Assembly: GCA_036939755.1 (NCBI GenBank)
Contig: JALLAZ010000429.1
Location: 1-15,618, forward strand
Direction of reading: 5' to 3'
DNA length: 15,618 nt
DNA from: Stephanodiscus triporus
Lineage: Eukaryota; Bacillariophyta; Thalassiosirophyceae; Thalassiosirales; Thalassiosiraceae
The notes below the pieces were generated by a model. It did no database searches, was not told the DNA's origin, and saw only the letters and a list, made by a program, of their open reading frames with translations. The position numbers and the translations under genes are program-made. Every line of letters begins with the position of its first letter. The stretch's first letter is position 1. Shown in pieces: positions 7,539 through 15,618 of the stretch.

Positions 7539-10397
7539 GCATGACTTCGTCGTGGATCGTGAATTGGAATTCGAATACGACGACTCAATAACTGATAATG
7601 ACGAGACTGATGAGGATGAGGATATTTTCGTAGAGGACTACGACGACGAGGAGGAGAACGACGACGAGTACAGTCCCGTGGGGTTGCAGTACTGGCCTGA
7701 TGGTATGGTCAACAGTAATTGCGTGCAAAAGTTCGTCTCACGACTAAAGGCTAACCCTATCATCTTTATTCAACACAACGAAAATGAACAAAACATGACA
7801 CAGTGGACTCGCTTCTCCACGCCTTATATGGTGGTCGTCTCGTCCTCGTCATCATCTTAGCACCTTGGTGCGACAACGGCCAAAATAGCATGAGAGACTC
7901 GGCGGCCTTGGCAGCCGAACTGTTGGACGAGACCTTCATCCCCCCCTTGTGGGAGTCAGATGCCGATGGGCTGCCACTTGCGGAATTGTGGTACAAGCCA
8001 CTCATTGGAATAATGGATAGTAACTCTACGGAAATCTTTGGGAATGTGACTCAATACCCAGCGCTCAAGTTCGTCATGACCCCTCCGCCCTCCCTGTATG
8101 GTCAAGCACAAAACTTTCGAAGAGAGAGTAAAGAGGAAGGGGCACCAGACGCTCATGGTGAGGTAATTTTTCCAGATATTTATACCGAGGAAATGGCCGG
8201 TGTTTCTGATCAAATAATCCCAGATGTTCACAGTGAAGAAGAGGTACTCGAATGGGGCGATGATGATTTTGACTGCCATGTACAAATTTGGGACTTTATC
8301 GGGGCAAAAGTGACACCTACTGATTTGTATGATTCTGTAATGATGTATTGGTACCGAACCTTCCTTTCAATCATTATCGGCGGTTATGTGGAGCCTTCGA
8401 AGGATAATCCTGACAATGCTCGGGAATTCAAACCCCCATACTTCACATTCTCTCCTCATCGTAATTTGACAAAATTTTTACAGGACCACGGCAACTTCAT
8501 CCTGAGGCCTGCGAAGGCGCGGCGTCGACATACAAGCAAATTGGAATCGGAAGTATTCAACTTTTATATGGGGATGGATGAAGGTAGCGACGGTGTGGGT
8601 GGCATATATCGCCCGTTCGAGTTTTTAGATGATGACACAGCTCTGAGACTCAATGATACGAGGGAAAGAAAAGCGTTCACACATGAGATCGACCCTTATG
8701 TATTGGTTGTACAATGCCGCGCCAGGATAAACCATGGAGAAATACGTCACGACAAAATGACTATCGACGAAAAAACTATTTTGGCAAATCAGATCAGAGC
8801 CATCAATGATTTCGATGACCTGGCGATAGAAATGGTGCATCGGATGGATGTTGCTTTTTTTGCTCTTGATGCAACAAATTACGAGGGAAAACCAGATCAC
8901 ATCGGGAAAGTATGCGGGGGTCTGTTTGGCGAGATAAATGGCCCTCTCAACGGAGCAGTTGCTTTTGTGCGTATACGAAGATATGTTGATTACTCCTTTA
9001 GCTATGAACCAGCAATTGATCATCTTGAGAAGCAGAACCGACAACAACGATGGCACCACAATGTTAGAACTGATTGGGATGAAAATAATAGTCTTGTTCC
9101 TAATGGAATATTCGTTCCAGCTGTTACGGGAGATATACCAGAGGAACAAAAAGAAATCTACGGCAAAACTGTTGTGAAAGATCCTACGATATCAATTGAA
9201 TATGTACACTCTAATCTGGTGGCATCAACGGTCATTCACGTCACACCGACTGTGATTTGGTTTGATAAAGAGTGGATGAGCCAACTTGCATTCCCTTGGT
9301 ACAGAAAAGTTCATGCCGTATTATTTGTGGATATGGGTTTGGCACACAAGATTTCGCGTCCCAATAGCATTGACCGCACATCGTGGCCATTGTCTCTAGA
9401 CTACTCGAAAGAATCTCGGACCCTGCTGCTAAATCAGCGTGTTGCAATACGTATGTTTTACCAGTCTGCACTTCGGCATCGCAGAGATCGACCTAGTGAC
9501 GATGTTGTCTTCTTGGTCGTTCCCAGCTCAGAGGTCCGCATCATGACGTCTTTTGGCATAGACATTTGGACTCCACTGGATGAAGCATTATTCGGTACGT
9601 TGTATGAAGATAAAAGCAATGGGCTTGGCGAGGACTTTGGTCAAAGCAATAGCATTGGCAATGGTATCTGCTCCACACCTGTCAATGTAGAAAGCAAAAG
9701 TATCTTGCCAATGATGATGATCACTGATAGCTCAGGTCGATCCGGGATGCAGTCAAGTCGATACTACATGTGCGCAGACGACATTGCCGCTTCTCGCATG
9801 ACGGACAAAGATGGTGGTGCCATTGGTGACTTCATTGATAAATTTTTCAGCGGTGCTATTGGCAAGCCCTTCGTTCGATCTGATACCCCATCGTCCACAT
9901 CAAGGTCAACTGCGCAAGGCATGCAAAATTCCAACAAGCCAAATGTTACTGTCATCACAGGTAACACTTTTGAATCTTTGGTAATGGATCGTTATCACGA
10001 GCACACCATGCTTCTGATGCAAACTACTACCTGCGGACACTGCAAGCGCTTTTCCATCTTCTGGAATGAACTATCGAGCTTAGTTCAGGCCATGAATTGG
10101 AGCAGTGTGATCAGTGTCATGAAGATAGATGTGACAAAGAACGATGTACCACACAGTAAGATCAATGCATGGGATCTGCCCTCCGTGTACTATTTTCCTG
10201 CTAATCAAAAGGATGAGCCAATTGAGCTCCCTGCTCCGACACTTCCGCAGAGCAATCCTCAACACTCCTATGACGAAGGTCTAAGCTGGGTAACTAGTGG
10301 TTATGATCTAGTTAAATGGATGATAGATCAAGGCAAATTAGATTTAGACCTTCTTTCCAGGTTAGATGGATCTTCTGCTGATGGCGATTCAGATTAA
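7381..10397 (+). CDS. ER thioredoxin-fold protein, TXNDC11-like
   Basis: I read two exons, 7381-7702 and 7804-10397, giving 971 residues. Residues 20-40 form a hydrophobic signal peptide or anchor ending VVAA. A very acidic stretch follows (about 58-97). The first thioredoxin-like domain begins near 108 with LVLVIILAPWCDNGQ: it keeps PWC (C130) but lacks the second Cys, so it cannot form the usual redox pair. A long middle region contains FGIDIWTPLDEALFG. The last domain has a complete CGHC centre (C851, C854) and the cis-Pro loop WDLPSVYYFP (P900). The KIDVTKNDVP...LPSVYYFPANQKD pattern, total size and two-domain layout resemble animal TXNDC11, a PDI-like ER protein tied to folding and ER-associated degradation; the name is inference. 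There is no KDEL-type tail (it ends DGDSD), so retention would rely on the anchor or partners. Confidence 0.75.
7703..7803 (+). other. intron of the TXNDC11-like gene (inferred)
   Basis: The upstream frame, with signal peptide and acidic region, stops at 7858-7860, while the thioredoxin domain continues in a second frame open from 7788. Donor GTATGG at 7703, a GCTAACC branch-site match at about 7749-7755 and acceptor CACAG ending 7803 define a 101-base intron. It joins the frames exactly (G + TG makes Val) and places DSLLHALYGGRLVLVI before the PWC. A second donor, GTAATT at 7715, is also in phase and would add four residues. A true frameshift is the alternative. Confidence 0.65.
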
Positions 10398-11402
10398 AAG
10401 TTTGAAGACGGAGAAGGGTGGCAAAATACTTACAACCTAAAACTCTTAAAATCAAAGCTGTTGACATGATATAATCTATCTGTGCCTTTGCAATGCGGCC
10501 GCCATTGCCATAAGTGTCAGTACATGAGACCTCCAAGGGCATTGATCTGTCTAATCAGCACAGTGCTATGTCCATTGCCAGTGCAGCCTTTGTTGAGAAA
10601 AGAGTAACTTTGGACATCAGTGTTGGATAAAACGAATCACAATTGATTATCATGCCAAGTCAAGTATAGAAAGTGGATGTAGAATGAGAGTTTACTAGAT
10701 GATCATTATTTATTGGGAAAAGGGCTCGTCTCCTGAAAAAAGCCAGTGCTGTTTATTTCATTGCAACTGCAGAAGCAATTTTATTGAACACAACTCCACA
10801 TGAGCTGGGGGACTTAATGAATTTACATCTGAAGCAAAACTAATGGGAGGTCCATGATGTGAATAAGCACAGGTGTCACACAGCCCCAAGCTGTGGGAGG
10901 CTACTGAAACCTTTATAAGTTAGCAACAGATTTTAGTGATTCAACAGAGGATCCCACAAGCCAATGTAGAGATGAGAGCAGTATCAAAAAGGAGCCCGAT
11001 GGATAATTATCCTGGAAGCAACTCCAAGTCTCGGTCAGCACAACAAATAAAATGTTACAATACATGTAACAATTCATTTGTACTAATTTTGTACAAACAC
11101 AATGAAAAACTATTTGCATTACTCTACCATAGCTTTGTTCATGTAGGATTATCCACGTAGGCAAGAGTACACATAGGAGTGCGGATAGTATTATCATATT
11201 TAGGCTTCTTTTTTGCATCTGCCATGCTACTCTGTGAAAGTACTTTGTAATCTTTTCTTGGCTGCCAAGATGAGACCTTCGTCATGAATGATTTGTCACC
11301 ATTGTGGCAATAATAACACCATTCATTTCATTTATTTTGCAATGCTTTGCAAAAGCATCTATAGTCAAAGTAATCATATGCTAATAAGAAGAAAAACAAA
11401 AA
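10398..11402. other. AT-rich non-coding stretch after the TXNDC11-like gene
   Basis: The first few hundred bases are presumably the 3' UTR. No convincing ORF, splice pattern or RNA gene is visible. Local features are a 7-base-arm inverted repeat TGTTACA...TGTAACA at 11053-11071 and scattered AT-rich runs. Short frames at 10913-11218 and 10936-11160 overlap each other on opposite strands and look random. Confidence 0.5.
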
Positions 11403-11459
11403 CAAGAATGACTAAAATAGCAGCACAATGCACAAGGCATTGTGCTGCGCTTGTTCTTG
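11403..11459. repeat. strong inverted repeat / hairpin
   Basis: The inner arms, GCAGCACAATGC at 11420-11431 and GCATTGTGCTGC at 11437-11448, are perfect 12-base complements around a 5-base loop. Outer arms CAAGAA (11403-11408) and TTCTTG (11454-11459) also pair. It sits at the left edge of the pyrimidine-rich tract. Confidence 0.7.
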
Positions 11460-11935
11460 GAAATTTCTCCCTCCTTTTCCCCTCCTTTCTAAGCAGTTGT
11501 AATGTAAATCCATCACTTTTGCTAGGTCTTTGTCTTTGTCTTTACAATCCTCTCTCCCTGTTGATTGTAGTGTACTACTTCTTGCTCCCTGGTTTCATCT
11601 GCATATGCTGCTTACTGTCTCTCTCTCTCTCCCTTGTTGTGGTACCCAACTCCTGATTATAATTGTTCAGTTGTGTTGTTGGACCTGTGTCTACTGTCTG
11701 GGATGGATCTTGGATCTGTTGTTCTTGTTGTTGTTACTTCATCCTTCCAACATTTCTTTGCCTTGGTTCTCCCTATTTCTTCCATCTCCTCTCATGTTTG
11801 TTAGTTGTGGCTGTTTGTCACATCAATTTTTCTCCATTTTTGTCATCCTTGTTGATGTTGTGTCATTTTTAGTTACCTCAAATGAACAGTCACTTCTTCC
11901 CCTTTTCTCTTTCCTCTAGCTCTAGTTCTAGTAGT
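11455..11935. repeat. pyrimidine-rich low-complexity tract
   Basis: Over about 480 bases the plus strand is roughly 72 to 75 percent C+T in the lines I counted, with many CTTT, TCTC and TTGT runs (for example repeated CTTTGT at 11525-11540 and a CTCTCTCT run near 11620). The bias makes hydrophobic Leu/Ser/Phe-rich frames in all plus phases (11288-11656, 11530-11919), which are artefacts of composition. No gene is claimed. Confidence 0.6.
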
Positions 11936-12540
11936 ATTATACTCTAAATTTAAGGGTACCGCCATTGGGAAGCATAGCTTTTTACTCCCTGACAATCATT
12001 GAACAGGTGCGTTAGTTGTCAAGTCTTTTCATTGCCATTTTTCAGCTTGCTCAGCAACAGTGTTGAATATTGCTGCCATTTGAAGAGGCAAAGCACCAGC
12101 AAGTGAAATAATGCCAATGCTAGTGGGGGTGTAATTCTATTTGGGTGGATCATTAAATATGATGGGGGTGGAGAGTCCAATCCTGTGTCTTGGAGATACT
12201 ATAGTACAGAGGCGGGTGGGTGCGGTGGACGGTGGATACAATGCTGCCCATTGAAAGTCTTGCATCTGAGAGTGATGTGTTTGTGGGTACCTGAGTTGGG
12301 TCATGACACTCCCTGGGGTTCCAAAATTTTGTTCTGGAACTAAAATTTGAAACAGTTCCCGGTTGTTGCAAGTAGTTTCAGAACTTAATATTATTTTAAA
12401 CTTTCCAGAGGAGGTTTTCAAGATTTTTTAAAACCATCATTCCCACCAGAAACTGGACCGCAAAATGTAAATGGCGGGAAGTTTTTTTTTGAAAATGGCG
12501 GGGCAGGATGCTAGCTACGGTACTCATCGGTTCTCCAGAT
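11936..12540. other. spacer upstream of the copia relic
   Basis: No gene is recognised. Overlapping short inverted repeats built on GTTCC/GGAAC occur at about 12318-12360, and AAATGGCGGG is repeated at about 12469 and 12493. This may include unrecognisable decayed parts of the retroelement, but I see no LTR. Confidence 0.4.
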
Positions 12541-13339
12541 ATTTGAATTTCTGTTTTAGAGGAAACTTAGAAAGGAATTTGAAGCATATGGATTTGAGGT
12601 CAATCCCTATGATCCATGCATTGCAAACAAGACAACTGTGGCTGAGGGGGGAAAACAGTTGACGGTAGTGTGGCACGTGGACGACAACTTCAAATTGACG
12701 AAGTTCTTGTGCTACCTTGCAAAGATATATGGATCCAAGCTGAACATGCACTTGGGTCGAAAACATGACTATCTCGGAGTGGACATGGAACGTCTTGAGG
12801 ATGGCACTCTGGAGGTGTCAATGTTCAAATACCTAAGGATTATAATTTCAGAATTCCCCCAAAGAGATCACCAGATGAGTGGCCTCGCCGGCGGCCAGAC
12901 ACCTGGTCAACATCAGGGACAAGAAGGAGGCACGACTGCTGGGGGAAGATCAAGCAATAGCATTTGACCACACAGTTGATGGTGACGAGAGTGAGACAAG
13001 ATATCCAGACAGTGGTGGCATCATTCGGATGACTGGGGAAAGTTGAAGCGTGTACATAAATGCCTGAATGGCACAAAATTCTTGAAGCTAACATTGAGTG
13101 TGAACAGCCTCGGGATGCTAAAGTGGTATGTGGATGGATCACATAATGTGCACTGGGACTGCAAGGGACATGGAGGAGCCACGTTCAAGTTGGGAAGGGG
13201 ATCTATGAGCAGCTACGTGAGAAAGGTGAAATTGAACACAAGGAGATCTACGGAGATGGAACTGTATGCCGCAGACATGTTCATGCCAGAAATGCTGTGG
13301 TCGTTGCACTATAGGAAGATGTGGGCCTTGGAGAATTAG
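12541..13339 (+). pseudogene. decayed Ty1/copia retrotransposon relic (RT and RNase H)
   Basis: Pieces of a copia polyprotein are spread over several frames. The reverse-transcriptase end includes YGFEVNPYDPCIANK, VVWHVDDN (the YVDD-type catalytic box) and GRKHDYLGVDMERLEDGTLEVSM. The RNase H part includes GKLKRV, LNGTKFLKLTL, LKWYVDGSHNVHWDCKGHGGA and the TEMELYAADMFMPEMLWSLH block. Damage is extensive: an in-frame TAG at 12557-12559, a frameshift in the C-run 12856-12860, TGA at 12876-12878, another frame change at about 12966-12972, TGA at 13030-13032 followed by a further frame change, and loss of everything after MLWSLHYRKMW. Gag, integrase and LTRs are absent, so it cannot move. The family resembles diatom copia elements. 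Confidence 0.88.
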
Positions 13340-13400
13340 CGATTGTTGAAGAAAGAAAGTGCCTAAAAATGTTTCTCGTTTTCCTGTCTGGCATTGGTTA

Positions 13401-13592
13401 AGTGACGGATAATTTTTTCTACTGACGTATTAGTGATGGAAAGTGGAGGTTAATTCTTTCTGGTGTCGGTTTACCGACAGACAATTCTTTATGGTGTCAT
13501 ATTAGTGATGGAAAATGTTGACAAAATACGTGGGAATTCATATACGATTCAGTGATGGATAAGTGGCGGATAATCTTTCAGGTGTCGGATTA
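13401..13592. repeat. degenerate direct-repeat array, unit about 31 bases
   Basis: Four related units lie at about 13401-13432, 13442-13475, 13476-13502 and 13562-13592. Each follows the pattern AGTGGCGGATAATTC then TTTCTGGTGTCGGATTA, with differences. Between them GTGATGGA recurs three times (about 13433, 13504 and 13552). The last unit ends exactly where the MITE begins. Confidence 0.6.
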
Positions 13593-13636
13593 CCGTATAG
13601 ACTGGGGTTTAAGAAACACCGGGGTTTAAGAACCAG
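13593..13636 (+). repeat. left terminal inverted repeat of the MITE, internally duplicated
   Basis: Forty-four bases: 10 shared terminal bases, one copy of GGGGTTTAAGAA followed by ACAC, then a second copy followed by CCAG. The right repeat has only one copy. Confidence 0.75.
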
Positions 13637-13861
13637 ACACTAAACCTATCGTAATTAGCAAAATAGTTAAGTTCAAATTTGAGATTGTTGCGATCGTTTT
13701 AAGAAAATGGGGGCCACACCAAAACGATTCAGCGCAACAAGACGAATCCAACGGTATGCTGGTCGTCTAATAAGGATTAACACAGCCCTCAATCTTAACT
13801 TTTTACGATATGGGGAACAAGAGCTTCCGATCGATTTAGCTGTCACATCCTAAAACATTAG

Positions 13862-13888
13862 CTGGTTCTTAAACCCCGGTCTATACGG
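13862..13888 (-). repeat. right terminal inverted repeat of the MITE
   Basis: Twenty-seven bases, the reverse complement of the left repeat with its 17-base extra removed. At the first base after GTATAGAC the left end reads T and the right end C. Confidence 0.75.
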
Positions 13889-14102
13889 TAACTTGTTTAG
13901 TGTGTAGTCCTATTTAATGATTATGTTTGTGTAACGCTGCTTTTATGAAATGATGCTGTCCTGTCATCAAGTCATTCATCTAATGCCAATATCATCATCA
14001 GTGCCTCTCAAATTAATCCGCCACTCGACCCAGATTGCCTTGAAACTTGCCTCCACCAGCGGCGGCTCTGATGATTGTGATGGTATGGTGGTTGTAATGG
14101 AA
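13889..14102. other. spacer between MITE and transporter remnant
   Basis: No gene is seen. If the transporter remnant continues by splicing, a minus-strand acceptor such as ATCATCAG (about 14063-14070) lies here, but the following sequence does not clearly match the family. Confidence 0.35.
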
Positions 14103-14131
14103 CACATCAAGCATTAATGCTTACTGATGTG
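14103..14131. repeat. palindromic hairpin at the 3' end of the transporter remnant
   Basis: AAGCATTAATGCTT at 14109-14122 is a perfect 14-base palindrome. CACATCA (14103-14109) pairs with TGATGTG (14125-14131), so the whole stretch can fold into one stem. It covers the stop of the minus-strand frame (14107-14109) and a GTAAGC candidate splice donor (14124-14119). Confidence 0.55.
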
Positions 14132-14580
14132 AATTCTAGCATTATGTGAAAAATATTATGGCCGTTCATTTGCCTCCATGCAAAGACAAAAGACAACATG
14201 ACACCGGGTCCCATCATGCCGAGCCAGGTGACCAAACCATCCACAACGCCTCGGTATATGGCACCCAAATACGCAGAGAAGTTGAAGAGCGGTCCTGGCA
14301 TTGATGGGGCAAGACCCAAGCCTTGGAGGAATTGATCCTCTGTCATCCAATTGGGGTACAACTTCATCCTGTAGCATGGGCAGGTCGACCTGGCCACCTC
14401 GGAATATCAAGCTCACTATCCGAAGCATTATCGCGAGAAGATTTTGAGATATACGCATTCACGACCCTTCCTTCACCCTCGGCTATGCCCACGATCGATA
14501 CGGTAGAAGCCAGGATAGCCACCCAAAGAGGAAAGTTGAGCCCACCCACCCCAAAATAGGGATGCCAATTTGTTTTCATG
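14107..14580 (-). pseudogene. chromate-transporter (CHR/ChrA family) fragment, frameshifted
   Basis: The minus strand encodes the start of the second CHR half-domain: IVSLIFRGGQVDLPMLQDEVVP in one frame, then NWMTEDQFLQGLGLAPSMP and GPLFNFSAYLGAIYRG, with WLGMMGPGVML, in the next. The PGPLFNF-x-AYLG signature is diagnostic of this family, which exports chromate or carries sulfate-like anions across a membrane (family knowledge). The two parts are out of register by one base at a run of four C (plus-strand GGGG, 14353-14356); three would restore frame. Upstream, FPLWVAILASTVSIVGIAEG (about 14466-14525) reads as a membrane segment in another phase, so a second frameshift or a small intron lies between. 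The first half-domain is not recognised upstream and the C-terminal end is lost after VMLSFVFAW. This is a remnant, or a gene with introns I cannot resolve plus a sequencing error. Confidence 0.7.
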
Positions 14581-15099
14581 GCGAGATCTGACTCTGCATC
14601 CCACATCCCGTACTCTGCCACGATGTCGCTTGGCCAAGCGCCCGGGCGAGGGCGCCGTGGTGCGGTATTGTGTACTAGAACCGCATGGATCCTTCCTCCT
14701 CCAAATCCCCTCCAAACGACCTGCATGGAGGGGTATGCAAATTTGTGATTGCGCTTTGGGCGAGATGCTTTTGTCTTTTGTCTCAGTTGAACAGGAGGGA
14801 CACATTGGCGGATGCGGGAGGGAGGTCGGCCGACCAGGGGGGTACCAGGGGGTGATACTCGGGATCCCAACAAAACTGGTGATCGATGATGCCGAATGCG
14901 ATTACAACAACGAGCGAGGCCCGGGGGCAAGTCCAAAGAGGATGACAGCGGTCGTGCCCCGCGATCGGACCCCGCAACCATGCCCGACGACGTGGTTTGG
15001 TATTTATTCACCAGCCTGAACCGCCATTGGGGGCCTCCCTGGCCCGACATCGCAAACCGGCATCACCCGCAAAATTGCTCTTCGTCGTCAAAAACCGAT

Positions 15100-15111
15100 C
15101 CCCCCCCCCCC
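15100..15111 (+). repeat. C12 homopolymer
   Basis: Twelve consecutive C on the plus strand. Slippage or sequencing error is likely at such a run. Confidence 0.8.
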
Positions 15112-15162
15112 TCTTGACCCACGAGGATATATATCGCCCAAAGGATGGCGGCAAATGTTGCC

Positions 15163-15172
15163 GGGGGGGGGG
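15163..15172 (+). repeat. G10 homopolymer
   Basis: Ten consecutive G, 51 bases after the C12 run, so the two can pair in a folded single strand. Confidence 0.8.
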
Positions 15173-15480
15173 ACACCCGCCTGAACGATATTACGAATAT
15201 CCGAATGGGGGCGTGAGTAACCACCAATGCCTGCTCGTATCGGGTCCCCATCCATGGTACATGGTGTTTGGCGGAGGGAGGGAGGGGGTGTTCATTTGGG
15301 GGTCCGTCCGGCCGGGTGAATTCCCTCTTTTCCCTCCGTGCTCCAAGCGGCCCATTTTTTTCTTTTTTCTTCCTTCCCCGGTGGGCGCCGCCACTTGGCC
15401 CCACGACTCTCCTCCGATGGCGCAGCCACGAGCCCACGTCGACGACGACAGCAGAAGTTTGGGTCCTCGGGATATAAGTT

Positions 15481-15490
15481 GGGGGGGGGG
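15481..15490 (+). repeat. G10 homopolymer downstream of a TATA-like box
   Basis: Ten consecutive G immediately after GATATAAGTT (15471-15480). Confidence 0.8.
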
Positions 15491-15618
15491 TAATCTTTCT
15501 ATCAGCACTTGCTCGACACCTTTTCTCGCACGTGAAGAACCTCCACTTCAACACGAAAGCGGAAGTCATCAATTGGTGCTGGTGACGATCTCATCTAGAG
15601 ATCAAAATCATTTGGAAG

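Larger units (their letters stand above)
13593..13888. mobile_element. MITE-like element with terminal inverted repeats and TA flanks
   Basis: The right end (13862-13888) is the reverse complement of a 27-base sequence beginning CCGTATAGAC and ending AAGAACCAG. The left end (13593-13636) starts with the same 10 bases and ends with the same block, but holds an extra 17 bases because the GGGGTTTAAGAA block occurs twice. The element is 296 bases with no coding capacity, and TA dinucleotides abut it at 13591-13592 and 13889-13890. Small size, inverted ends and a TA duplication point to a non-autonomous Tc1/mariner-type MITE; the superfamily is inferred from the TA only. Confidence 0.78.
14581..15618. 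other. right flank, low-complexity, no supported gene
   Basis: Read on the minus strand, 14790-14920 contains a hydrophobic run (SLVVVIAFGII) that might be a decayed upstream part of the transporter, but neighbouring frames do not join it. From 15100 on, G and C homopolymers, a TATATAT stretch at 15127-15133 and a GATATAAG box at 15471-15478 occur. The last 130 bases, read plus, have open frames reaching the edge and might begin a gene outside the window. None can be supported. Confidence 0.4.

Noticed and set aside
11288..11919. two hydrophobic plus-strand frames (122 and 129 codons)
   Set aside because: Their Leu/Ser/Phe content follows from the pyrimidine-rich tract; they overlap in different phases and lack conserved features.
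12471..12662. 63-codon plus-strand frame at the left of the copia relic
   Set aside because: It is out of phase with the recognisable reverse transcriptase and is a shadow of it.
14364..15050. 228-codon minus-strand frame
   Set aside because: Only its 3' quarter overlaps the transporter-like membrane segment; the rest is Arg/Pro-rich and does not match the CHR family.
15063..15572. 169-codon minus-strand frame through G/C homopolymers
   Set aside because: It crosses uncertain homopolymers and shows low-complexity basic sequence without a domain.
15490..15618. open plus-strand frames reaching the right edge
   Set aside because: Too short to judge; no start, splice site or motif can be confirmed inside the window.

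Overview
This is nuclear DNA of a eukaryotic micro-alga. A diatom or related stramenopile is the best guess, at moderate confidence. Short GT-AG introns of about 100 to 150 bases, a compact gene layout on both strands, a Ty1/copia relic whose RT and RNase H read like diatom copia elements, and a eukaryotic chromate-transporter-like remnant all fit. There are no bacterial operons, no CRISPR array and no phage genes. Translation fits the standard code.

Layout from left to right. Positions 1-856 hold no gene I can support. On the minus strand at 857-1549 is a three-exon gene for a small, probably mitochondrial, coiled-coil protein; its best model contains a 10-base microexon. A spacer follows, then a minus-strand cyclophilin of the spliceosomal PPIL1 type (2385-3101, one intron). 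Only 157 bases away, in the opposite direction, is an intronless CWC16-family splicing factor of the CCDC130/YJU2B/Saf4 type (3259-4380). A cytosolic cysteinyl-tRNA synthetase (4743-7148, minus) converges on it. Across a 232-base divergent promoter lies a large ER thioredoxin-fold protein resembling TXNDC11 (7381-10397, plus), read through one intron.

The right third (10.4-15.6 kb) is gene-poor and repeat-rich. It contains a 2 kb spacer with a strong hairpin and a 480-base pyrimidine-rich tract, a decayed copia RT/RNase H relic (about 12541-13339), a degenerate direct-repeat array (about 13401-13592), a 296-base MITE-like element with terminal inverted repeats between TA dinucleotides (13593-13888), a frameshifted chromate-transporter fragment (14107-14580, minus), and a 1 kb stretch with three long G or C homopolymers.

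The intact genes are housekeeping: pre-mRNA splicing (a divergent pair of splicing-linked genes), translation (CysRS), ER protein folding and a mitochondrial protein. The most unusual observations are the microexon, the head-to-head pairing of two splicing-associated genes, an abrupt GC step inside the CysRS gene, the overlapping upstream ORF and in-frame-open intron of the TXNDC11-like gene, and the MITE whose left repeat carries an internal duplication. I found no clear evidence of a wholly new multi-gene system.
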